64,000 nt of DNA, from the NCBI RefSeq assembly GCF_003865095.1, contig NZ_BHYK01000010.1:1-64000 (forward strand). The letters run 5' to 3'. Made by a program: the position numbers and the translations under genes. The notes beneath the pieces were generated by a model. It worked only from the letters and a program-made list of their open reading frames with translations, searched no databases and was not told where the DNA came from. Origin of the DNA: Clostridium tagluense. Its GTDB lineage: Bacteria > Bacillota > Clostridia > Clostridiales > Clostridiaceae. Shown piece after piece: positions 1 through 8,443 of the stretch. The first letter of the stretch is position 1. Each line of letters begins with the position of its first letter.

Positions 1-133
1 TCGTTCTCCTTTTCAGTTTCGTCACTAAAAAGGATAGTATATTTTGAGGGTGCTGGCAATGGATTTTTCCATTTTATGCTTGGTTTTTTAAAGGCCGGTC
101 TGCATTGATTTTAGTATACCAGAAACAAATGTT

Positions 134-1246
134 ATGACCTTTGAAGAACTGGATATATTCAGTGACCCCGACAACATGTACATAAGAGACGAAATATTAG
201 CCTGTTGCAACAAACTATGGGCACTGAAGAAAGAGTATAATAATGATGTTAAGGTAGAACATGATTTCTATTTGAAACTTTTCCAACTTTCTAAGAAAAA
301 AATGAATAACCAGTATCATTGTATTGTTTTAGACGAGGCACAGGATAGTTCTTTATTAACATTGGATTTAATCCTTAATTCGCAAGTTACGGGAATTGTA
401 TGTGTCGGGGATTGCTACCAAATGCTCTACTCATGGAGAAATGCAGTTAATATATTAGATAAGATAGAGGGAGCAACCGAATATGTCCTTACAACAAGTT
501 TTAGAGTAGGGCAAAGCATTGCTAATTTAGCAAATCTACTAATATCAGATTTAACAGATACAGATATAAACATGAAGGGATTTAATACTAAGCAAAAAAT
601 TGTAGATAAGATAGATAGAAATAAACCCTATGCTTGCTTAAGCCGAACTAACTCTTCTTTATTTGAAGAAGTTATAAACGCTATTGAAGCAGGTAAAACA
701 AAGTTGTATTTTGAAGGTGGATTTCAAGGTTATAAATTTAATAATATTAGAGATTGCTATTACTTCTCAATAGGATTTGAGACTAAAAATTCAATGTTAT
801 CCAAATTTGACAACTACGGTAAGATGGAAGAGTATGCAGATAGCAGTAAAGATATAGAGTTATTATCCTTAATTAGTATGGTTAAAAAGTATGGAGCACA
901 GATACCTAGCTTAGTGGAGAGTATAGAAGGAAATACAGTAAAGAGTAAAGAAACTTCACAGGTAATATTCACAACCATACATAAATCTAAAGGAATGACA
1001 TTTAAAAATATGGTGATATGTAATGACCATATGGATTTAGCCGATTTTTATAAGAAAAAATTCATAGAGGAAGACCAAGACCTTAAGCAAGAAACTTTTA
1101 AGGAAGAATGTTGTATTCTATATGTAGCTATTACAAGAGTAAGTGGTGAAATAGAACTCAGTGATAATTATAAGGAATATTTAGTATTAAGACATAGATA
1201 TATAAGTGGCAGAGTAGGTCTGCAAGAAGAAGATTTAGCTATATAG
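134..1246 (+). pseudogene. UvrD/Rep-type SF1 helicase, N-terminus missing
   Basis: The 370-residue product has the later motifs of a superfamily 1A DNA helicase: a Walker B segment IVLDEAQD near residue 65, the HKSKG region (motif V type) near residue 285 and the terminal CCILYVAITR motif VI. The Walker A loop and motif Ia, which should lie about 50-150 residues earlier, are absent. The frame is open back only to a TAA at 89-91 and no ribosome binding site precedes the ATG. It therefore looks like the remaining C-terminal two thirds of a UvrD/FBH1-like ATP-dependent helicase, cut at its 5' side by a rearrangement or frameshift. It cannot be an active ATPase as written. Assignment to the family is firm; the reason for the truncation is inferred. 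Confidence 0.7.
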
Positions 1247-1287
1247 CTAAGATGTAATATGGCGAATTAATTATAGGGGTTGTAAAT

Positions 1288-1509
1288 ATGAAAATATGGG
1301 AAGTTTTAAAAAGAGAAAACATAGATAAGAAATACAAGACTACAATTTATTCAATGGATGAAGTTTTAAAAGTTGGCTACGATATAAATTCTAATACGCA
1401 TTTAACTCTAAAGAGGAATAAGAATAGTGATAGTATAGAGTTTCCGTTATCGCAATTGTATTTAGGGTGTATCTTAGAAATGGATTTTGAGGAAATAAAT
1501 AAGACGTAA
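1288..1509 (+). CDS. Small phage protein, function unknown
   Basis: A 73-residue charged protein beginning MKIWEVLKREN, with an AGGGG ribosome binding site 10-12 bases upstream. The pattern of an N-terminal KIWE(V/L)LK segment followed by short beta strands is common among small uncharacterised phage proteins of Clostridium and Bacillus. No catalytic motif, signal peptide or membrane segment is visible. It lies 40 bases after the helicase remnant and on the same strand as the early gene group. Confidence 0.55.
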   Translation: MKIWEVLKRENIDKKYKTTIYSMDEVLKVGYDINSNTHLTLKRNKNSDSIEFPLSQLYLGCILEMDFEEINKT

Positions 1510-1610
1510 TTCAAATAAAATATGATATAAGTAATAAACTGGTTTGGCTCTATGAAAAAAGTGTGACGAAACACACAAGTTGAAATAGTATATTTAAAAA
1601 GGAGAAAATT

Positions 1611-1763
1611 ATGAAAGAAGCAACAAAAAACAAGAATGATTACCTTATAAGACTTTGTGACCAAACTGGTAAACGTATGAAAACCTTGTATGGAAGTCTT
1701 TCTAAAGAGCAGTTTGAAGATATAAATAAGATTTTAGAATCAACAGAAGAAGATTGGCATTAG
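1611..1763 (+). CDS. Small phage protein, 50 residues
   Basis: A 50-codon frame begins at ATG 1611 behind a good AAGGAG site and ends TAG 1761-1763. The product begins MKEATKNKNDYLIRL, is charged throughout and has an acidic C-terminal half rich in Glu and Asp. Nothing identifies a function. Spacing, strand and codon use agree with its neighbours, so I accept it as a gene. Confidence 0.5.
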   Translation: MKEATKNKNDYLIRLCDQTGKRMKTLYGSLSKEQFEDINKILESTEEDWH

Positions 1764-1828
1764 TTATGCAATTCAAAAAACATAAGTCATAACAAGGTAA
1801 AATCAATAATGCTATTAAATTAATAATA

Positions 1829-1838
1829 AATAATTATA
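1829..1838 (+). promoter_or_regulatory. AATAATTATA intergenic motif (copy 1)
   Basis: Exact AATAATTATA followed by AAAT, 54 bases before the methyltransferase-like gene. It sits just upstream of a sigma-A-type promoter. It is one of nine exact copies found only in gaps between 1.8 and 32.3 kb, all in the sense orientation. Confidence 0.4.
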
Positions 1839-1844
1839 AAATGC

Positions 1845-1873
1845 TTTACATATTATTAATTTGATGGTATTAT
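1845..1873 (+). promoter_or_regulatory. Sigma-A-type promoter
   Basis: TTTACA, a 17-base spacer, then TATTAT. The predicted start lies about 15 bases before the ribosome binding site of the methyltransferase-like gene at 1893, so this promoter would drive the 1893-3285 gene group. Confidence 0.55.
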
Positions 1874-1892
1874 GTAAATAAGGAGATAACAG

Positions 1893-2447
1893 ATGTTGGA
1901 TTTTAACAAAAATGATTTTATAAATAATTTTAATCCATTTAAGAGAACTGCAATAGTAAGACATACATTTTCAAGACCTATGAGAGAATTATTAAATAGA
2001 GGACTCTTAGATAATAGCACAGTATTAGATTATGGAACAGGAAGAGGAACTGATTGTAAGTTCCTAGAATATTCATATCAATGTAATAATATTGATGCTT
2101 ATGGATATGATGAATATAATGAAGAGTATTCGGGTATTTATGTGTTTAAGAGATTTTACACTAACCTCACAAGTATATATATGATGAATACAGTATATTC
2201 ACTGGAAACTCATAAAAGGTTAGTTGATTCATTTGGGAAATTAGCTAAAAATGTTTACATAGCAGTAAGGACAGATATAAGTAGTGTTAAAGACACATGG
2301 AGATACATAGAAGAATATGATGGTTATATTACTCCAAATGGAAGTTTTCAAAGATTCTATACAGAAGAAATGATTACAAAATATTTTGGAAAGGTTACTT
2401 ATATCAAAAGCACCACAGGGTATAAGTTATTCAAATTGGAGGATTAG
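1893..2447 (+). CDS. SAM-dependent methyltransferase domain protein
   Basis: The 184-residue product carries the class I methyltransferase SAM-binding loop VLDYGTGRGTD at residues 44-54. The segment before it, PFKRTAIVRHTFSRP, followed by a short hydrophobic helix ending GLL, resembles the methyltransferase half of the DNA phosphorothioation-associated putative methyltransferase family (FDYGCGRG type). Here that domain stands alone. A separate protein resembling the other half of the family is encoded two bases downstream at 2450, so the two probably act as one enzyme. Substrate is unknown; DNA or a nucleotide is a reasonable guess for a phage. The start is supported by AAGGAG 10 bases upstream. 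Confidence 0.65.
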   Translation: MLDFNKNDFINNFNPFKRTAIVRHTFSRPMRELLNRGLLDNSTVLDYGTGRGTDCKFLEYSYQCNNIDAYGYDEYNEEYSGIYVFKRFYTNLTSIYMMNTVYSLETHKRLVDSFGKLAKNVYIAVRTDISSVKDTWRYIEEYDGYITPNGSFQRFYTEEMITKYFGKVTYIKSTTGYKLFKLED

Positions 2448-2449
2448 AC

Positions 2450-2932
2450 ATGACAGCAGGGAAGAGAATTGGAAATAATTTATATATACATAGAAGTGTC
2501 ATTGCAAACCTAAGTTTTAATAATTTAAACTTAGTTGGTGATAAAATATTATATTTGTTAAAGCATGATTTTAAGTGTAATTGGGATATAATAAGGATTA
2601 ATTTAAAAGAACAAAAGGTTGCATTTATTATAAGTGAAGATTGGGATACGGCTACAGAGCCACAGGTAGGGGATAGCTATTGCGTAGATAAAGACAATAT
2701 AATTCATTTCAAGAAAGCCTGTGGTCAAATATATCATCATAAATGGAAATTTGTTCAAACGGACTATAAAGGATTTGATGTCAAAGAAAGTATTGCATGG
2801 TCAGAAAAATGGTTAAATAGTGATATAGTTAAAAAACTTAAAGCAGACCCTCAAGAAAAATTTAATTGTAAAATAGGATATAAAAAATATTTTGATAAGG
2901 TTCTCAGACTAATAGAGGAGGATTCTAAATGA
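2450..2932 (+). CDS. Companion protein of the split methyltransferase
   Basis: The 160-residue product begins MTAGKRIGNNLYIHRS and contains a central VAFIISEDWDT segment and a GQIYHHKWKFV segment. From memory, the phosphorothioation-associated methyltransferase family has an N-terminal part of the form GKR..-LYVH-S followed by a ..PDFD.. core, and this protein looks like that part on its own. In the family it precedes the methyltransferase domain; here it follows as a separate gene with a two-base gap, so the halves are split and swapped. This is pattern recognition without an alignment. The next gene overlaps its stop by four bases (ATGA), indicating translational coupling. Confidence 0.5.
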   Translation: MTAGKRIGNNLYIHRSVIANLSFNNLNLVGDKILYLLKHDFKCNWDIIRINLKEQKVAFIISEDWDTATEPQVGDSYCVDKDNIIHFKKACGQIYHHKWKFVQTDYKGFDVKESIAWSEKWLNSDIVKKLKADPQEKFNCKIGYKKYFDKVLRLIEEDSK

Positions 2933-3285
2933 TGTGGTTTAATAAGAAAACAGAGGAACAGATTAAAGCTAAACTGCTCAAAGATACTAGAGTGGATGTA
3001 TACAATAGATATAGATATGAGATTACATTTATTAATGGTGATATATTAGAGGTAACAGATACAAGGTATTCCAAATGGAAATTTATATATTTTGTAGATA
3101 GAATGTTAGCAGAAGAAACTATTATTGTTGGAGAATGTCAATATACTACTTCCAGTATACTTAAGGTTCAATTCATAGATGTTTTAGAAACAATTAGATA
3201 TAGGAGAAAAGACGTATATTATACTGACCTAGGGAATATAGTTTGGGATAAAAAATATTTTAAAGATAATTTAATAATAGATTAA
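2929..3285 (+). CDS. Conserved-looking phage protein, function unknown
   Basis: The 118-residue product starts at ATG 2929 inside the preceding stop codon, with AGGAGG 8 bases upstream. It is a mix of predicted beta strands and basic patches, with several Trp and Tyr residues, and has no recognised motif or membrane segment. Coupled translation with the two genes before it suggests a shared pathway with the methyltransferase pair. Confidence 0.55.
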   Translation: MMWFNKKTEEQIKAKLLKDTRVDVYNRYRYEITFINGDILEVTDTRYSKWKFIYFVDRMLAEETIIVGECQYTTSSILKVQFIDVLETIRYRRKDVYYTDLGNIVWDKKYFKDNLIID

Positions 3286-3286
3286 A

Positions 3287-3296
3287 AATAATTATA
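3287..3296 (+). promoter_or_regulatory. AATAATTATA intergenic motif (copy 2)
   Basis: Exact copy followed by AAAAC, 32 bases before the ATG of the small membrane protein at 3329. Confidence 0.4.
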
Positions 3297-3328
3297 AAAC
3301 AATATAAAAATAAGGAGGTCATACCAAA

Positions 3329-3496
3329 ATGCAAAGAGATAATAAGATACCAGTAAATAATAAGAATGATGAAGGATGCTTATGTTTAGTAATATTTTCT
3401 TCGGTTATTATAGCAATATTGATAACTTTTCCAAAATTATTATTAATTCTAATAATATGTGCAATAATATCAATCAATTCATTACATAAATATTAA
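3329..3496 (+). CDS. Small membrane protein
   Basis: A 55-residue frame begins at ATG 3329 with AGGAGG 12 bases upstream and ends TAA 3494-3496. After a charged N-terminus of about 16 residues the rest is hydrophobic and could form one or two membrane helices (CLVIFSSVIIAILITF, then LLLILIICAIISI). No homologue is recognised. It could be a superinfection or membrane-modifying protein, but nothing in the sequence decides this. Confidence 0.5.
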   Translation: MQRDNKIPVNNKNDEGCLCLVIFSSVIIAILITFPKLLLILIICAIISINSLHKY

Positions 3497-3536
3497 AAAT
3501 AAATATCAAATACATATAAAATGGAGGAATTAAATA

Positions 3537-3854
3537 ATGGATAAAGGATTATTAGTTTTGAAGGAAAATAAGGGAAATAAATATGGTGAGAGTAAGATAG
3601 AATATGGGATTGATGCTAAACTAGAATTCATTGATTTGACGGATATTTTCAATAGCTCACTTATGGATAAGGTAGAAATTCTAATACTAATACAACATGC
3701 ATTATACGTATCTAAAGGTGAATTATTATATAAATTGGTTAATGGAATATTGCAATTACATGTGGGAGATACAAATATAGACGAAATATTATGGAATAAT
3801 GTAGGACAACAAATTGAACTGAAAATGACCGTAGTTAAAGAATGTGAGAAATAA
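3537..3854 (+). CDS. Hypothetical phage protein, 105 residues
   Basis: The frame has a ribosome binding site (TGGAGG) 9 bases before ATG 3537. The acidic product has predicted alternating strands and helices and no motif I recognise. It lies between two other small unknown genes in the same direction and probably belongs to their transcript. Confidence 0.5.
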   Translation: MDKGLLVLKENKGNKYGESKIEYGIDAKLEFIDLTDIFNSSLMDKVEILILIQHALYVSKGELLYKLVNGILQLHVGDTNIDEILWNNVGQQIELKMTVVKECEK

Positions 3855-3888
3855 AAATAATAATAATAATATATAGGAGGTTATTAAA

Positions 3889-4269
3889 ATGAAAATGGAT
3901 ATTAATTTAATTAGAACAGATTTAGTAACAATAGAGGATATAGGAATTATACAGGAACTATGGCAGTATGCTTTTCCAAATAGAGTTTATGCCGTATATA
4001 AATCAATTACAAGAAAGAATTCAGAGACAACATATCTTCAAGCTAAAAAGAAATTAATAAGGGATATATTATTAAGCAATGAAGCACCTATAATTAAAGG
4101 GTCTGAACATAGAAGAATTTTTTATTATGGAAATCTTACCATAGAAATTGATGTAGTGAAAAGAAGTATTTGTTATATAGCTAATGATAAAGGTAAGTTT
4201 CGATTCACACTAAATAAGGAAAAAAGAGCCGTATTAAATGAAATAATGAATATCAAGGAGAGTATGTAA
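3889..4269 (+). CDS. Hypothetical phage protein, 126 residues
   Basis: Preceded by AGGAGG at good spacing. The product is basic, with a helical C-terminus (KEKRAVLNEIMNIKE). No family is recognised. It ends one base before the start of the next, frameshifted, small gene. Confidence 0.5.
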   Translation: MKMDINLIRTDLVTIEDIGIIQELWQYAFPNRVYAVYKSITRKNSETTYLQAKKKLIRDILLSNEAPIIKGSEHRRIFYYGNLTIEIDVVKRSICYIANDKGKFRFTLNKEKRAVLNEIMNIKESM

Positions 4270-4270
4270 C

Positions 4271-4452
4271 ATGGATATTAAAGATTTTACGCTTTTATCA
4301 AATACTAATCATATTTATTTTCAAAATGAATTAACTAAATCTATATCAAAGTTACAGGGACAAGATTTAGAGGTTGAGATACAACTATACTAGATACTAT
4401 TGACGGGAAACTAGTTCATTCTGCTTTAGTTATAGGAAGAGTAAAAAAGTAG
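4271..4452 (+). pseudogene. Small phage gene with one frameshift
   Basis: A frame starts at ATG 4271, behind AAGGAG, and runs 40 codons to TAG 4391-4393. The same apparent protein continues in another frame as DTIDGKLVHSALVIGRVKK to TAG 4450-4452. Adding one base near 4391 would join them into a protein of about 60 residues. The function is unknown. It is one of several single-base breaks in this window. Confidence 0.45.
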
Positions 4453-4460
4453 ACATATAA

Positions 4461-4470
4461 AATAATTATA
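4461..4470 (+). promoter_or_regulatory. AATAATTATA intergenic motif (copy 3)
   Basis: Exact copy 33 bases before the start of the RNA polymerase-like gene, followed by CAAT instead of AAAA. If the motif is the polymerase's own promoter, this copy would make the gene autoregulated. Confidence 0.4.
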
Positions 4471-4503
4471 CAATATACATAAATTAGGGGGAAGTATATA
4501 CAT

Positions 4504-7194
4504 ATGAAAAATGAAAATACATATATAATGAATTTAGAAGCTTGTTACATATATAAAGACATAATGAATGGAATAGAGATATCATCAAAGAATAAAGATT
4601 TAAATAAGTTATTTTCTGCTACAATCCCTTATAGTTTAGAAACTATTAGAATGGATGAAATATATAAAGATACTTTCTATGAAGTTAATAAAAAACAATA
4701 TACTAAAAAGATAATTAATATCACTTTTGAAAAGAACTATACTGTTTGGAATGAAGATAAAGAATTTGTGAATAGAGAAGGAGAAAATCAAAAAGGTAAA
4801 AGGGTAGTATTTGCAAATAAAAAGAAAATAAGAAAGTACTTATATGTTAATGGATTCGTAATGGATGGAATTAAATACATATTTTATAAAAGAGGAGCAG
4901 GGAAAGCTAAAAATGGATATGCCCTATATATTCAAGATAGTATGCAAGAAACTTTAATAGATAGAAGTAGATTAGGACTTAAGTTTGAGAAGAATGAACT
5001 GTTAGATTTAACCTCTGTATTAGCTTATGAGTCGCTTATAACCTCGGGCTTAAGCTTCACTATAGAATTAGACCCAAAGACAGAAATATTGCTCATAGAG
5101 GACATATATGGAATAGAATTTGATAGTAATGCAAGTGTTACTAGAGAATCAAATGGAGAAATAATCACAGGAAATGAAATACTTAAGTTGCAGAATTGTT
5201 TAACGGATGGTCAAGCTCTAATTGATGAATCAATTTTTGATAAGTATGGTAAAAGTGGTCATGCATTTATGTTGTTAAGAAATGACTTGCTAAAAAGTTG
5301 TGGGTTTAATACAAAAATACAAGCTTTCTTCTTAGCTAATAATATAACAACTGTAATAGATATGTTTGGAACAGTCTATGATGCAAGTAAAATTAAATTA
5401 ATTACAACACCTAATTCAATAAAATTCTTAAAATTTGCCTATAAAATAGGGGATGGAAGTAAAAAGGGATGTTATGAATATTGGAAGGAACACATTACAA
5501 ATGTATTTGGAGTGGTGAAGTGTGATAAAGAAGGAAATTATGGTAGTTATAACAGGACAACTTATCAATTACTTAACAGTATACCGAACTTAAGTTATGA
5601 AGACTTAATGGCTATAACTGAACGTGAGAGAGAATATGTAATGTTGCTTAAGAATGACAATGCAGTATTCCGAAACTATCTAGGGTGCGATGCTAAAGCC
5701 AGTTTAAAGTTAGAGAAACATATGGATAATGGAGATATTAGTTTATATGAAGATACTGACTTAATGAATGCATTACTTATGGTAAACTCGGATATGCAGT
5801 ATACTAAGAAGTTTAAAAAAATGAAAAGTGATTTAATAGCTAATTATGTGTCTCATTTAAAACAAGGCAAAATTAGAATGAAAGATAATAAGTATGTAAC
5901 CCTAATATCCAATCCTTATGAGATGTTATTAGCCAGTATAGGTAAGTATGACGGCAAATCTATCATGCATGGCAGGGAAGTTTATTGTTCTTACTATGAG
6001 GATGGGCAGGAATTCTGTGCAACTAGAAATCCTCATATAAATGGTGGAAATGTTATGTATACGAGAAATAAGCATCATAAGGAATATATAATGTGGTTTA
6101 ATTTTACAGACAATATATGTGTTATTAATTTCTATGATAATGATGCTCCCGATAGATTGCAAGGAGCAGATACAGATTCAGATACAATGCTTTTACTTAA
6201 GAAAAAAATAATGGCTGACAAGGCAAAATATTGTGAAGATAATTTTCCTACACCAATTAACAGGGTAAGAGGTAGTTCTAAGCCACGTAAAAATAACATG
6301 GAAGAATTATATAAGTTAGATGTTATTTTGAGTGATAATTACATAGGTAGGATAGTAAATATGTCTCAGATAATTAATTCATATTTAAATGATGCCATAA
6401 CAAAGGGAAAATCTCAAGAAATAATTGATGAATTATATCATGCAAGTTCTAGGCTTTCAAGTATGAGTCAGATAGAGATAGATAAGAGTAAAAAAGTTTT
6501 TGATAATATAAGCATGAGTAAAGAATTGTCAAAAATGAGACAAATACAATCTATTAGATATGCTAGAGAAGAGGATAAATATGGAGAAATGGTTAATAAG
6601 ATGATAGTACCTAATTTTTTTGATATGATTTCTGATAGTAATGAATATAGAGTATTTGAAAAATTTGACACACCATTAGATATTTTACAGGAAGTCCTTC
6701 TATTTAATAGAGGTAAAAGACTTGAAGGTGATAAGAATAAAGAAATGAAAGAATTATTAGTTAAGAATTCAAGGTATGTAGAAGGTATATCCCAAAAGAG
6801 ACAATTCAAACCTATCCTTGAGATAATAGCAGAATGCGGTAAAAAAATTAATGGATTAAGAATGAAAACTTGTACATTAAATGATAAATCTAAGAAAACT
6901 GTTGAGAAGAAAGCAAAAAAAGAGGCAATAGAAAAAATTAAGGATATGGAGATATGTAGTGCAACCATATTAAACTACCTTAAATTATGTTTCAGTAAAG
7001 AAGATAAAGATTATAGTAAGTATGCAACATTATCTTTAAATATTTTATTTTGTGCTAAAAAGAAAGAATTACTACCATGTTTTAAAAAAGGGGATATGGA
7101 CAATGATGAAGTTTTAATTAAAATGGAAGATAAATGCGATTACAATATTTTTGGAGAAGAATACCAAAAGAGTATAAGAAAGAATTTAACATAG
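4504..7194 (+). CDS. YonO-like double-psi beta-barrel RNA polymerase
   Basis: The 896-residue product shows the signatures of two-barrel RNA polymerases in one chain. Barrel 1 is suggested by the LTDGQALID region near residues 235-243, followed by HAFMLLRNDLLKSCGFNT. Barrel 2 has RNP at 508-510 (TRNPHINGGN) and the catalytic metal site GADTDSD, with Asp 556, 558 and 560. The site matches the D-x-D-G-D motif of cellular beta-prime subunits, eukaryotic RdRPs and SPbeta YonO, with Ser in place of Gly. SPbeta YonO is an established single-subunit polymerase for late phage transcription, and a related large family with DxDSD sites occurs in Firmicute mobile elements. The expected job is late-gene transcription in the cytoplasm. 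The gene has GGGGG upstream and precedes the tRNA and structural genes. Confidence 0.75.
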   Translation: MKNENTYIMNLEACYIYKDIMNGIEISSKNKDLNKLFSATIPYSLETIRMDEIYKDTFYEVNKKQYTKKIINITFEKNYTVWNEDKEFVNREGENQKGKRVVFANKKKIRKYLYVNGFVMDGIKYIFYKRGAGKAKNGYALYIQDSMQETLIDRSRLGLKFEKNELLDLTSVLAYESLITSGLSFTIELDPKTEILLIEDIYGIEFDSNASVTRESNGEIITGNEILKLQNCLTDGQALIDESIFDKYGKSGHAFMLLRNDLLKSCGFNTKIQAFFLANNITTVIDMFGTVYDASKIKLITTPNSIKFLKFAYKIGDGSKKGCYEYWKEHITNVFGVVKCDKEGNYGSYNRTTYQLLNSIPNLSYEDLMAITEREREYVMLLKNDNAVFRNYLGCDAKASLKLEKHMDNGDISLYEDTDLMNALLMVNSDMQYTKKFKKMKSDLIANYVSHLKQGKIRMKDNKYVTLISNPYEMLLASIGKYDGKSIMHGREVYCSYYEDGQEFCATRNPHINGGNVMYTRNKHHKEYIMWFNFTDNICVINFYDNDAPDRLQGADTDSDTMLLLKKKIMADKAKYCEDNFPTPINRVRGSSKPRKNNMEELYKLDVILSDNYIGRIVNMSQIINSYLNDAITKGKSQEIIDELYHASSRLSSMSQIEIDKSKKVFDNISMSKELSKMRQIQSIRYAREEDKYGEMVNKMIVPNFFDMISDSNEYRVFEKFDTPLDILQEVLLFNRGKRLEGDKNKEMKELLVKNSRYVEGISQKRQFKPILEIIAECGKKINGLRMKTCTLNDKSKKTVEKKAKKEAIEKIKDMEICSATILNYLKLCFSKEDKDYSKYATLSLNILFCAKKKELLPCFKKGDMDNDEVLIKMEDKCDYNIFGEEYQKSIRKNLT

Positions 7195-7229
7195 TAATAA
7201 AAAATACATATATAATAGAAGGTAAATAA

Positions 7230-7828
7230 TTTGAGTTTGGTTACTCATATTTAAAAAAATTACTAGTCTCATGTTAGGATTGGGTTTCTTGAACCTCTCA
7301 AACCCTTGTATATCAACGGTTGAGAGAGTTGACGTTAACCTTGTATATGAAGTATATAACATGTATCTACACAAAATTATTGGGACAAAGTTTCCCACCA
7401 TAGAGATACTTAAAGTTATATGCTTTAATTATATTTTTATAATTAACCAAAAGCAAATATTGCAAACAGATGCCGAAATAATGGATGGATTTCCATATCG
7501 GTAGTGGATAATGATAGTCCATATAGGCGAGTGCAACCTATTAGAAAAGACAGACACATTGATATTTGATAATTAAATAAAAGTAGGCAAACACACTTAT
7601 ATAAATATGTGATTTAAATACACATGGGTAACAATTCCCATGTTCTCTACGGTGGAGAGTTTAAATATGAGCCGAGAAAGTAAAATTGTTATTGATAATT
7701 ATATAACCGAAAAGCCGATAGGTGAGAAATTTATATAATTAGAAATAATTATAAAGTTAGACGATTTAACGCTCAATAAAATATAATAAATAAAGTTGAG
7801 AATGAATTAGTTGTTTAACTTTTAAATA
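7230..7828 (+). ncRNA. Candidate large structured RNA beside the tRNA array
   Basis: About 600 bases contain no credible gene but a dense series of hairpins on the + strand: GGGTTT/AAACCC (7282-7287 with 7300-7305), TGGGA/TCCCA (7381-7397), nested CCGA-ATGGA with TCCAT-TCGG (7473-7501), ATAGG/CCTAT (7523-7541), CATGGG/CCCATG (7623-7642) and TCTCT/AGAGA (7644-7660). The loop bases CTCTCAA (7295-7301) match TTGAGAG (7320-7326), as in a pseudoknot. Size, ornate folding and position beside phage tRNAs are what is known for ROOL and GOLLD RNAs, which form large RNA-only assemblies. I cannot match a consensus by eye, so family membership is an inference. The start and end are approximate. Confidence 0.5.
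7744..7753 (+). promoter_or_regulatory. AATAATTATA intergenic motif (copy 4)
   Basis: Exact copy followed by AAGT, 76 bases before the first tRNA gene and near the 3' end of the hairpin-rich region. It could be the promoter for the tRNA array. Confidence 0.35.
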
Positions 7829-7829
7829 T

Positions 7830-7906
7830 TGATGATTAGCTCAGTTGGTAGAGCATTTGGCTGTTAACCGAAAGGTTCGTCAGTTCAAGTCTGACATCAT
7901 CATCCA
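7830..7906 (+). tRNA. tRNA-Asn (anticodon GTT)
   Basis: A complete cloverleaf: acceptor TGATGAT with ATCATCA, D stem GCTC/GAGC, T stem GTCAG/CTGAC with loop TTCAAGT, and an encoded CCA at 7904-7906. The anticodon GTT is at 7863-7865 in loop CTGTTAA. Confidence 0.95.
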
Positions 7907-7963
7907 CAAAATTTTCTTTTCCTCGATTCTTTCTATATATAAAAGTAAATTGAGGTGTGTTAT

Positions 7964-8051
7964 GGAGAGATGGCGAAATTGGTATACGCAATAGTTTGCT
8001 AAACTATCATCCTTAACGGGTGTGGAGGTTCAAGTCCTCTTCTCTCCGCCA
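7964..8051 (+). tRNA. tRNA-Ser (anticodon GCT)
   Basis: An 88-base class II tRNA with acceptor GGAGAGA/TCTCTCC, a long variable arm, encoded CCA and anticodon GCT at 7998-8000. It reads AGC/AGT serine codons, frequent in the phage genes. Confidence 0.95.
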
Positions 8052-8106
8052 ACGGATTTTCTTTTACTCAGTTTCTTTCTAGCATAAAAGCAAATTGAGT
8101 TTCTAT

Positions 8107-8183
8107 AACATAATAGTTCAGTTGGTTAGAATGCCACCCTGTCACGGTGGAGGTCGAGGGTTCAAATCCCTTTTATGTTGCCA
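8107..8183 (+). tRNA. tRNA-Asp (anticodon GTC)
   Basis: Acceptor AACATAA/TTATGTT, anticodon stem CCACC/GGTGG, anticodon GTC at 8141-8143 and encoded CCA. The acceptor stem is unusually AT-rich and begins with A-T rather than G-C. Confidence 0.92.
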
Positions 8184-8235
8184 ATAAGTTTCTTTTCCCT
8201 GTTTTCTTTAAGTTATAAGTAAAACAGGACTATAC

Positions 8236-8312
8236 GCATCATTAACTCAATTGGCTAGAGTTCTTGCCTTCCAAGCAAGTTGTTGTGAGTTCGAGTCTCA
8301 CATGATGCTCCA
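8236..8312 (+). tRNA. tRNA-Gly (anticodon TCC)
   Basis: Acceptor GCATCAT/ATGATGC, anticodon stem CTTGC/GCAAG, anticodon TCC at 8270-8272, T loop TTCGAGT and encoded CCA. It reads GGA and GGG codons. Confidence 0.95.
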
Positions 8313-8359
8313 ATATAGGGTTTGAAGATAAACTTACAAAAGGAATCTTCGATTATTAT

Positions 8360-8435
8360 GCTTTCGTAACTCAGTTGATAGAGTGTCTGTTTTGTAATCA
8401 GAATGTCACAGGTTTAATCCCTGTCGAAAGCTCCA
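8360..8435 (+). tRNA. tRNA-Thr (anticodon TGT)
   Basis: Acceptor GCTTTCG/CGAAAGC, anticodon TGT at 8393-8395 in loop TTTGTAA and encoded CCA. The innermost anticodon-stem pair is a T-T mismatch. The T loop is TTTAATC rather than TTCRANY. Confidence 0.9.
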
Positions 8436-8443
8436 ATGTTTAA

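Noticed and set aside
1-133. Possible N-terminal half of the helicase or left end of the element
   Set aside because: The three forward frames give no Walker A motif, and no attachment-like repeat of this segment was found at the right side. Nothing can be called.
7465-7540. Extra tRNA in the hairpin-rich region
   Set aside because: Nested hairpins are present but there is no T loop, acceptor stem or CCA. It fits a structured RNA better.
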